Source of the DNA: a candidate division TA06 bacterium
GTDB taxonomy: Bacteria; Ratteibacteria; UBA8468; MWAK01
DNA: 11,318 nucleotides
Direction of reading: 5' to 3'
Assembly (NCBI GenBank): GCA_022704925.1
Contig: JAKJFK010000037.1
Location: forward strand, 1-11,318
A program made the translations under genes and the position numbers. Numbering within the stretch: the first letter of the stretch is position 1; each line of letters starts with the position of its first letter. Shown here piece after piece: positions 1-6,395 of the stretch. The notes beneath the pieces were generated by a model. The model was not told the DNA's origin. It was given only the letters and a program-made list of their open reading frames with translations, and ran no database searches.

Positions 1-2709
1 GAGACCGCCTATAACCCGACCGGCCTGGCCCGGACCTCGGTCCAGGTCGATACCGGCTGGCAGCCGTTTGAAATGGAGATCAAGAATCTCCAGGATCCGC
101 GCGGCTGCATCCTTTACCTGGCGGCCAGCGCCGCCGGACCGGCCCGGCTCTGGCTGGATGCGCTGACGCTGACCGACACCCGGACCGAGGCCTTCCGGCC
201 GGCGGCGCCGGTCGAGGCCGGCGTCCACTGGAGCGCGCCGGGCCGGGTCTTCTACCTGGAGGAGCCGGTCAATTTCACGCTGCTGGCCCGCAACTACGCC
301 GCCGGTCCGGCCGCCGTCAACCTGCGCTACCGGGTGATCGACTACTTCGACCGGCTGGTGCTGGAGGAGCGGACCGGGAACTGGCCGGTGGCCGCCGGCC
401 GGACCGGGGAGCGGCCGGTTGATCTCAACCGGGGCCGGACCGGGGCCTTCCGGCTGCTGGTGGACGGCGAGGCGGCCACGCCGGCCGGCCGGGTGCCGAT
501 CCCGCTGCAGGAGTATACCTTCTCGGTGCTGCGTCGGCCGCCGGAGCGGATGGCCGGCACCTTCGGCGCCTACATCACCGTCGCCCCGGAACCGATCGAG
601 ATCGCCGGCCGGGCCGGCATCCGGCGCACGGTCACCCTCAGCTCCTCGAACGAATTGCTCCAGACCTGGAGCGCGATCGAGCCGGAGCCGGGGAAGTTCG
701 TCTGGGCCGACGCGCGGGTGAAGCACGCCCTGGCCAACGGGGTTATCATCACCGCCAACATCGACATCGGCCACAACGCGGCGGGCATACCGAAGTGGGC
801 GCGCGACCCGGTTGACCCGGCCGACGTCATCTCCTGCACCGGGAACCGGATGCCGAAGGATAAGCCGTTCACCTTCTCGAAGCAGGCCTGGGAGCGCTTC
901 ATCGAGGCGGTGGTCGGCCACTACCGGGATACCATTCAGGAGTGGCTGATCGTGGACGAGCCCTACCATTACCAGAAGCCGGAGGAGTACGCGGTGCTCA
1001 TGAAGACCGCCTACCAGGCGGCCAAGCGGGCCAACCCGAAGTGCCGGGTGATCGCCCACGGCGGCTACTATGCCCACTGGCTGCCCTCGGTCGAGAAGGT
1101 CGGCGCGGTCGGCTACTTCGACGGCATCCACGACTACGCCCGCAACCCGGAGCAGGGACAGCGGCTGCGCGAGTTCGCCCAAAAGCACGGCAAGTTCGTG
1201 CGCAACGTGGAGTACCTCTGGCAGGTGAGCCTGTACCAGACGATCGAGACCCCGAAACTGAACATGATCCGCAGCGTGCCCTGGTACCCGGAGGTGGTCG
1301 ACCAGGTGACCGAGGCGGTCAAGTCCATGGCCTGGGCCGGCGGCGAGGGCTTCTCACTTTACGACGGACGCTTTCCGGGCGGCGACTTCACCCAGCTGGA
1401 CGCCTACAAGTGCCTCTTTGAATACGACGGTTCACTGAAGCCATCCGGGGTGGTGCTGGCGGTGATGGCTAACCTGCTGGACGGGTTCCGGGGCATGGGT
1501 CAGCCGGTCATCAACCCAGTCCTGGATACCTTCGAACTGGAGGGACCGGCCCGTTTCGCCTTCGCGGTTTGTGGAGCCGACCGCCGGGTACTGGAAGGCT
1601 TCGTGCGCCTGCCGGAGGGGGTCCGGGCCTACGATTTCATGGGCAACCAGCTGGACCCGGCCGCCCCGCTGCTCTTTCCCAACTACGGCCTGCTTTACCT
1701 GGTCGGCCCCCGGGAGCGCCTGGAAGCGACCCGCGCCGCCCTGGCGGCCGCCGTCCTGCAGCCGCCGGTGGATTTGAAGATGGAGCAGCTCCTGGATGAG
1801 AAGAGCGGCCAGTACCGGGTACGGGTCACGGTGACCAACCGGCGGCCGGACCGGCCGCTGACGGGGAAGATTCTCTTCGATGCGCCCCAGTTGCGCGACT
1901 TCTGGTCCAAGGTTCAGCCGGTTGCCCTGGGGCCGGGCGAGAGCCGGAATATCTATTTTGGCCTGAACTATTACCGGGGTGACCGCTTCGATCCCCCCGA
2001 GACCCGCCTCAACCTTTACTTCGATGGCGTGCGGGCCGACCAGGCGCTTTCCGGCTTCACCGAGACCCATTCGCTGCGCCTCCGGAAGGCCGACGCGCTC
2101 CTGAAAGAGAAGCAATTCGCCGAGGCCGAAGCGATCTACCGGGAGTTGCTGCCGGTGATGTCGGCCGGCCAGGTTTCGGAGACCGGCCTCAAGATCGCCC
2201 AGGCCCTGCAGGGGCAGGAGAAGGGCGAGGCGGCGCTGACCGAGTTTCAGAAGGTGGCCGAGGGGGCCGGCGGCCGCCCCCAGGACCGGGCCGCCGCCTG
2301 GCTGGCCCTGGCCGAAAATCACGAGGGGCGCCAGGAGATTGACGCGGCCGCGGCCGCCTACCGGAAGGCGGGCGAACTGGAGGGCGGGCCGGCCGGAACG
2401 GCCGCCACCGCCTGGTACCAGATGGCCCGGATGCTGCGCGCCCGCAACCAGGCCTCCAGCCGGGATGCCGAAACGGCCCTGGAGGCCTACCGGAAGTCGG
2501 CGGCCATCCCGGAGGCCTGGGCAAACATCGGCGGCTGCGCCCAACTCTACCTGGCCCACTTCCTGCGCGACCTGAAGCGTTACCCGGAGGCGCGGGTTGA
2601 GTACCGGAAACTGCTGGATAAGCCGGGCGCGCTGGCCATGTATGTCAAGCAGGCCCGGGAGGCCCTGGAGGCGCTGGAGAAGTCGCTGGCCGCGCCGGCG
2701 GCTCGGTGA
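1..2709 (+). CDS. Modular GH-A-like glycoside hydrolase with C-terminal TPR domain (5' end outside window)
   Basis: The frame is open to base 1, giving 902 visible residues. The ATG at 73 falls inside a domain, so the true start is upstream. Numbering below counts from that Met. Order of parts: the end of a CBM4/9-like jelly roll (GWQPFE before the Met; LWLDALTL near 25-32); an Ig-like beta-sandwich, about 45-155; a TIM barrel, about 163-465, with a W..IEPEPGKFVW segment typical of clan GH-A; a beta domain to about 575; another beta-sandwich to about 655; and TPR-like helical repeats, 670-872 (for example AEAEAIYRELL, PEARVEYRKLL). Candidate catalytic residues are acid/base Glu296 in WLIVDEP and nucleophile Glu380 in NVEYLW, 84 residues apart. 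It should hydrolyse a glycosidic bond, probably outside the cytoplasm, but no signal peptide is in view and the substrate is unknown. It is paralogous to the protein at 8138-11318 and converges on the minus-strand cluster. The hydrolase fold is fairly sure; the exact family is not. Confidence 0.85.
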   Translation, partial: ETAYNPTGLARTSVQVDTGWQPFEMEIKNLQDPRGCILYLAASAAGPARLWLDALTLTDTRTEAFRPAAPVEAGVHWSAPGRVFYLEEPVNFTLLARNYAAGPAAVNLRYRVIDYFDRLVLEERTGNWPVAAGRTGERPVDLNRGRTGAFRLLVDGEAATPAGRVPIPLQEYTFSVLRRPPERMAGTFGAYITVAPEPIEIAGRAGIRRTVTLSSSNELLQTWSAIEPEPGKFVWADARVKHALANGVIITANIDIGHNAAGIPKWARDPVDPADVISCTGNRMPKDKPFTFSKQAWERFIEAVVGHYRDTIQEWLIVDEPYHYQKPEEYAVLMKTAYQAAKRANPKCRVIAHGGYYAHWLPSVEKVGAVGYFDGIHDYARNPEQGQRLREFAQKHGKFVRNVEYLWQVSLYQTIETPKLNMIRSVPWYPEVVDQVTEAVKSMAWAGGEGFSLYDGRFPGGDFTQLDAYKCLFEYDGSLKPSGVVLAVMANLLDGFRGMGQPVINPVLDTFELEGPARFAFAVCGADRRVLEGFVRLPEGVRAYDFMGNQLDPAAPLLFPNYGLLYLVGPRERLEATRAALAAAVLQPPVDLKMEQLLDEKSGQYRVRVTVTNRRPDRPLTGKILFDAPQLRDFWSKVQPVALGPGESRNIYFGLNYYRGDRFDPPETRLNLYFDGVRADQALSGFTETHSLRLRKADALLKEKQFAEAEAIYRELLPVMSAGQVSETGLKIAQALQGQEKGEAALTEFQKVAEGAGGRPQDRAAAWLALAENHEGRQEIDAAAAAYRKAGELEGGPAGTAATAWYQMARMLRARNQASSRDAETALEAYRKSAAIPEAWANIGGCAQLYLAHFLRDLKRYPEARVEYRKLLDKPGALAMYVKQAREALEALEKSLAAPAAR

Positions 2710-2738
2710 GGAAAGGGTTTCTCTTTAAGGAAGGGTTT
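2710..2738 (+). repeat. Imperfect short direct repeat after the hydrolase stop codon
   Basis: GGAAAGGGTTT (2710-2720) recurs as GGAAGGGTTT (2729-2738), each followed by a short CT-rich or TTAA stretch. It lies between the stop codon and the terminator. It may be a small slippage duplication in the 3' untranslated region, with no function evident. Confidence 0.35.
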
Positions 2739-2742
2739 GCTT

Positions 2743-2793
2743 AAAAAAATACGGGGGCGGGCCGTTTTCAGACGGCCCGCCCCATCTTTTTTT
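2743..2793. terminator. Bidirectional rho-independent terminator between convergent genes
   Basis: A perfect 12-bp stem, GGGGCGGGCCGT (2754-2765) with ACGGCCCGCCCC (2772-2783), closes a 6-nt loop. On the plus strand it is followed by seven T (2787-2793). On the minus strand it is followed by the complement of seven A (2743-2749), again a T run. It therefore ends transcription of the plus hydrolase gene (stop at 2709) and of the minus-strand cluster (last stop at 2797). Confidence 0.93.
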
Positions 2794-2796
2794 AGG

Positions 2797-3732
2797 TTAT
2801 TTGAATTCCCCGATCAGGCGCGCGATGTGTTTCATGATCAGGTCGGGGTCTTCATTCTCGAAGCCGTAGTGGTGGAAGATGACCGCGTCGGGCCGGGTCT
2901 GCAGGACCTTCCGGGCGTTCCGGTAGTAATTCTCCTCCTCGCCGGCCGGCACGTCGAAGTTCTCGGGCAGTACCAGTTTCTTCTTTCCGAAACGTTCGGC
3001 CACCGGATAGATGACCTCGATTGATTCCAGCAGCGGTTTCTTCCCTATGTCGGCGCCGTTTTCCTTGACCTGGCGGCAGGTCGGCCCGTCGACGCCCAGG
3101 TAATCCAGGTCCGCTTCCCGGGCGGTCGCCTCGTAGAACGACGGTTCCTGCCAGGGCATGTGGAAGAGGTAGGTGGCTCCGCCCGGGACGGTCCGTTTGA
3201 AGAGAGTGCAAACCTCGCCCAGAAACTTGGCCAGGGTCGGAATGTGGATTTCGGCCGGATCGCCCAATTTCCGGCAGTGCGGGCAGTAACAGGGCCAGTT
3301 GGAATCCTTCGGTTCGTCCATGATCAGTCCGTCGGGCCGGAACTTGGCGAAGGCGCGCTCGGCCACCTCGAAGAAGTACTCCCGGAAGCCGGGGTTGTTG
3401 ACGCAGCAGACCAGGGCGCCGGGCGGGTTGCCCTCCGGGTCCCGCTTCCACCAGTCCCGGTGCTGGAAGGTGCGGCGGGAGGAAGTGTTGACGGCGGCGG
3501 CCGCGAAGAGGCCGCCCCAACGGCCAAAGGTGAAATAGGGGCGCAGGCCGGTCTCCCGCATCAGCTCGATATGCTTGAGAATGGATCGCGGCACGGCACC
3601 GACGTCTTCGATGGTCGCGGCGAAGCCGACCGCGTCTCCGCCCAGGTCCTTGATCTCGCGGTAATCGTCGCGGATGGCGTCCGGCTTTAAAACATAAAAG
3701 GCGTGGTTGTAACGATAGAAGATGAACTCCAT
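2797..3732 (-). CDS. Small cytoplasmic TIM-barrel, glycoside-hydrolase-like protein
   Basis: 311 residues. The chosen start is ATG at 3732, which gives a sensible N-terminus (MEFIFYRYNHAFYVLKPD). The frame stays open upstream to 4197, but that part is an out-of-frame reading of the neighbouring gene. The ribosome site is weak (a G run about 8 nt upstream). No signal peptide or membrane segment is seen, so it is probably cytoplasmic. Alternating strand/helix pattern fits a TIM barrel: LGGDAVGFA near 30-38, FRPDGLIMDEP at 131-141, and KLVLPENFD at 252-260. Asp139/Glu140 and Glu257 are candidate catalytic carboxylates at strand ends. A Cys cluster, CYCPHC (148-153), follows the DEP motif directly; similar Cys groups occur in uncharacterised hydrolase-like proteins and may bind a metal. 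It is the last gene of the minus cluster, 44 nt after the propeller gene. I cannot assign a numbered GH family, and its substrate is unknown. Confidence 0.8.
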   Translation of the reverse strand: MEFIFYRYNHAFYVLKPDAIRDDYREIKDLGGDAVGFAATIEDVGAVPRSILKHIELMRETGLRPYFTFGRWGGLFAAAAVNTSSRRTFQHRDWWKRDPEGNPPGALVCCVNNPGFREYFFEVAERAFAKFRPDGLIMDEPKDSNWPCYCPHCRKLGDPAEIHIPTLAKFLGEVCTLFKRTVPGGATYLFHMPWQEPSFYEATAREADLDYLGVDGPTCRQVKENGADIGKKPLLESIEVIYPVAERFGKKKLVLPENFDVPAGEEENYYRNARKVLQTRPDAVIFHHYGFENEDPDLIMKHIARLIGEFK

Positions 3733-3776
3733 ATTTTCGGCCCCCGCGTGGTTTGGGTTGATCGCCGGATTGCCGG

Positions 3777-6335
3777 TTATTGGAAGTCCCGCTCGGGATC
3801 GATGACCAGGAAGGCCATCTGATAGGCCTGGCCGCCCTTGGTGAAGGAGCGCTTGATCACCGGATCGCCGGCCGCGTTGTAGAGGGCGGCCACCGCGTAA
3901 ATTTTTCCATCCGGACCGGCCGAGAGCGCGTGGATCTCGGCGGCCCGCCGGCCTTCGGCGTAAATGGTGCCGTGGTCGGTGAAGGTCCCTTTGTCCAGGT
4001 CGTAGGAGACCAGGTTGGTAAAGCGTCCCTCGCCCCAGGCCGTGTAGTATATTCTGCGGCCGGAACGGCAGAAGCCGAGGGCGGCCGGCCGGGGATAATT
4101 CTTCCGGAGTCCAAAGTCGCCGAGAGCTTCGAAGCGGCCGCTTTCGGGATGGAAGCGGCAGAGGAGTTCGGTCCCGTGGACCAGCAGGTAGAAGCACTTT
4201 TCGGCCGCCGCCCAGAAGCCGGAGCGGATCACGAAAGAACGGCCGTTCTTATCGTCCGGCTTGAAGGCGGGCGCGTAGGGGGCCTCCGGCAGCCGGAGGT
4301 CCAGCTCCTCGATCCGTCCGGACGCCGGGTCGAAACGCCAGAGCCGGCCGCCGCTCCGGGCGCTGTAAACCACGCCCCGGCCGTCCACCAGCAGCATCCG
4401 GCTGACCGGTCCCGGCGGTTCGGCGATGCCCAGGTCCCGGGTCCGGCCGCTCTTCAGGTCCAGGCCGACCAGGTGGTTCGGTCCCTGGCCGTGATCACCC
4501 GGCCAGGAGAGAGCGTAGAAGACCTCCCGGCCCGGGTCGAGGGCGGCGGTCTCAAGTCCCTCGCCCGGCCGCGGAATCCCGAAATCGGTGAAACGGCCGC
4601 TCTTCAGGTCGTAGGAGATGATGTGGCCGCCCGGGTAATCGGCTTCACCCGCGGCGGTGTAGTCGGCATGCAGGGTGGTGAAGTAAAGGCGTCCCTTGTG
4701 TTCGGAGATCTGGCTGTGGATCTTACCCTGGGCGGTGCGCCCCGAATTCGTTTCGCCGCAGACCTCGCCCAGGTCGGCCAGGTGGGTCACCTTCTTCAGC
4801 TTCGGATCGAAGACGAAGAACTGGGTGTGGTGTCCCTTTTCGTGGCTGGCCACCGCGAAGTAGGTGCGGCCGTCGCTGGCGGTGATGATGCCGTGCCACT
4901 GGCCGTCCAGGTACGGGTATTCGGCTGAGAAGGAGTGGAACCAGCCGGCGTTGACCCGGCCGGGCTGGCGGGCCGCGGCGGCCGGACCGGCCGGCAAAAC
5001 GGCCAGGTCGGGACCGGCCGGCAAATCGGCCAGGTCTATCTTGAGAAGCCGCAACTGGTAGGGAACCCGGGCCGGACCGTCGGCTCCGGCCACGGGCAGG
5101 GTGGTGAAGGGCACGCTCCGGTCGCCGGTCTTCGCCTCAACCGCGCCCAGCAGGTAGAGCGTCCGGCCGTCCGGGCTGACCGCGGCGCTCTGGGAGCCGA
5201 AGAGGCGCCGGCCGTCTTCGCAGAGAATCGGGCCGAGGTCCTGCGGCTGGCCGTCGCCGGGCCGCCGGACCACCAGGTGGGCCGGCCCGTTCAGGGGCTG
5301 GGAGTTGAAGTAGTCGAAGAGGCCGCGGGCCGGGACATAGTAAAGGGTGGCGTCGGGGGCCTGGGCCAGGGCGAGGGTGGCGTAGGTGAGCTTCTCCCGG
5401 CCGATCTCCTCCCGGCTGCAGACCTGGCCGAGGTCCTTGACCTGGCCGCTGGCCGGGTGGAAGGAGAATAGTTTCGAGGTTCCGCCGTGCACCCCGTAGA
5501 AGAGTCCGGCCGTCCGGTCCCAGACCACGGTCCGCCAGATCCGGCGCCCGACGGTGTTTCCGGCCCATTCCGGGGCTTCCAGGTCGAGGGAGGGAACCCG
5601 GGTCGGCAGGACCTGGAGCCGCCGGGCGCGGCGGTCGTACCTGACGATCAGGTCCGGTTCCCGGGAAAAGTAGGCGTTGCCGTCCGAGTCGCAGCCGAGG
5701 CTCCGGCAAACGGTCTTGCCGTCGGTCGCCGGGCCGAGGTTGCTGACCCGGCCCCGGCGCAGGTCGCAGACCAGAAAGAGTCCGGAAGGATAGGTAAGGC
5801 CGTACATGAGCTCCTGCTCCGGGGCCAGCTCGGCGCTGATGATGCCCTCGCCGGCGGGCGCCCGGCCCAGGACCCGGCACCGGCCGGTCTTCGGATCGTA
5901 GGAAAGGAAGGCGCCGCCCGGGTAATCGATCTTCGCCTTCAGGTCGTTGAGCGGGTAGCTGAAGTGGGTGGCGAAGTAGAAGCGGCCATCCCGCCCCTCC
6001 CGGATCCGGGTGTGGAGTTTCCCCTGGGGAAGGCGGCCCCGCCCCTTCTCGCCGGTGGCCCGGCCCAGGTCGGCCGCCAGCCGGGTTCGGCCGCCGGTCG
6101 GGTCGTATTCCAGGAGTACCGCGTCGTCCCGGCCGTTATGGGTGCAGAGGCCGAGATAGACCCGGCCGTTGGCGGCGGCCAGCAGCCCGTGATAGGCGCC
6201 GTCCATCTCCTCGTAGCCCGGGAAGGCGACGGACTCGGCCCTGACCTGGGCCCCGAGCCGGTCCGGCCGCAGCAGGAGGCCGCCCAGCAGCAAGACGGTA
6301 AGCAGCAGGAAAGATATTCTTTGGCGCCGATTCAT
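3777..6335 (-). CDS. Secreted tandem double beta-propeller protein
   Basis: 852 residues. Start ATG at 6335 is supported by a strong GGGAGG six nt upstream and by a type I signal peptide: basic NRRQR, a Leu-rich core (residues 8-22), and probable cleavage after LGA near 29. No lipobox Cys is seen. The mature protein consists of beta-propeller blades of the type VYxG...SYDPKTG...LG. It has two full copies of the same propeller, about 36-430 and 468-852, joined by a Pro/Ala-rich linker. The copies align along their whole length: DGAYHG (45-50) matches DGQWHG, and QGKLH (104-108) matches QGKIH (536-540). Both conserved His recur with a 432-residue period (49/481 and 108/540). Propellers of this kind bind ligands or act as lyases; the paired His might bind metal, but no family-specific catalytic set is recognised. 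It sits 60 nt after the symporter gene and 44 nt before the TIM-barrel gene, so it is probably co-transcribed with them. Confidence 0.88.
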   Translation of the reverse strand: MNRRQRISFLLLTVLLLGGLLLRPDRLGAQVRAESVAFPGYEEMDGAYHGLLAAANGRVYLGLCTHNGRDDAVLLEYDPTGGRTRLAADLGRATGEKGRGRLPQGKLHTRIREGRDGRFYFATHFSYPLNDLKAKIDYPGGAFLSYDPKTGRCRVLGRAPAGEGIISAELAPEQELMYGLTYPSGLFLVCDLRRGRVSNLGPATDGKTVCRSLGCDSDGNAYFSREPDLIVRYDRRARRLQVLPTRVPSLDLEAPEWAGNTVGRRIWRTVVWDRTAGLFYGVHGGTSKLFSFHPASGQVKDLGQVCSREEIGREKLTYATLALAQAPDATLYYVPARGLFDYFNSQPLNGPAHLVVRRPGDGQPQDLGPILCEDGRRLFGSQSAAVSPDGRTLYLLGAVEAKTGDRSVPFTTLPVAGADGPARVPYQLRLLKIDLADLPAGPDLAVLPAGPAAAARQPGRVNAGWFHSFSAEYPYLDGQWHGIITASDGRTYFAVASHEKGHHTQFFVFDPKLKKVTHLADLGEVCGETNSGRTAQGKIHSQISEHKGRLYFTTLHADYTAAGEADYPGGHIISYDLKSGRFTDFGIPRPGEGLETAALDPGREVFYALSWPGDHGQGPNHLVGLDLKSGRTRDLGIAEPPGPVSRMLLVDGRGVVYSARSGGRLWRFDPASGRIEELDLRLPEAPYAPAFKPDDKNGRSFVIRSGFWAAAEKCFYLLVHGTELLCRFHPESGRFEALGDFGLRKNYPRPAALGFCRSGRRIYYTAWGEGRFTNLVSYDLDKGTFTDHGTIYAEGRRAAEIHALSAGPDGKIYAVAALYNAAGDPVIKRSFTKGGQAYQMAFLVIDPERDFQ
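4984..5037 (-). repeat. 27-bp tandem duplication in the inter-propeller linker
   Basis: Two adjacent 27-bp units (4984-5010 and 5011-5037) match at all but two positions. Read on the minus strand they encode DLADLPAGP followed by DLAVLPAGP. The unit length keeps the frame. It falls exactly in the linker between the two propeller copies (residues about 433-450), where length change should be tolerated. Confidence 0.9.
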
Positions 6336-6341
6336 TTTTTG

Positions 6342-6347
6342 CCTCCC
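6342..6347 (-). promoter_or_regulatory. Strong ribosome binding site of the propeller gene
   Basis: GGGAGG on the minus strand, with a CAAAAA spacer of six nt to the ATG at 6335. It is the best Shine-Dalgarno match in the window and fixes the start used here. Confidence 0.85.
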
Positions 6348-6362
6348 GTGTGATTTTCATTG

Positions 6363-6384
6363 AGCCGCCCGGCGGGCGGTTTTT
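6363..6384 (+). terminator. Plus-oriented hairpin with T run, antisense to the operon
   Basis: CCGCCC (6365-6370), loop GGC, GGGCGG (6374-6379). One G-U and one A-U pair extend the stem, and T's follow at 6380-6384, with a second run of seven T's at 6390-6396. Read as plus-strand RNA it looks like an intrinsic terminator, yet no plus-strand gene lies upstream. On the minus strand the A runs come before the hairpin and no T run follows, so it should not terminate the operon. In the operon mRNA it is a stem-loop between the symporter stop codon and the propeller ribosome site. Confidence 0.55.
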
Positions 6385-6395
6385 CGTGCTTTTTT

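Noticed and set aside
73-75. ATG as the start of the plus-strand hydrolase gene
   Set aside because: The preceding 24 codons are open and encode the expected GWQPFE strand of a CBM4/9-like domain, as in the paralogue. No ribosome site precedes the ATG.
1432-2559. A 375-codon minus-strand open frame inside the TPR-tailed hydrolase
   Set aside because: It is antisense to clear beta domains and TPR repeats and looks like low-complexity shadow translation.
3733-4197. N-terminal extension of the small TIM-barrel protein to the longest open start
   Set aside because: The extra 155 residues overlap the propeller coding region in another frame and are Arg/Pro/Gly-rich shadow sequence. The Met at 3732 begins a coherent protein.
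5487-6353. Plus-strand open frames opposite the propeller gene (also 3780-4928 and 4935-5471)
   Set aside because: No domain features and Val/Gly/Glu/Arg-rich shadow composition; the minus strand has a signal peptide and propeller repeats.
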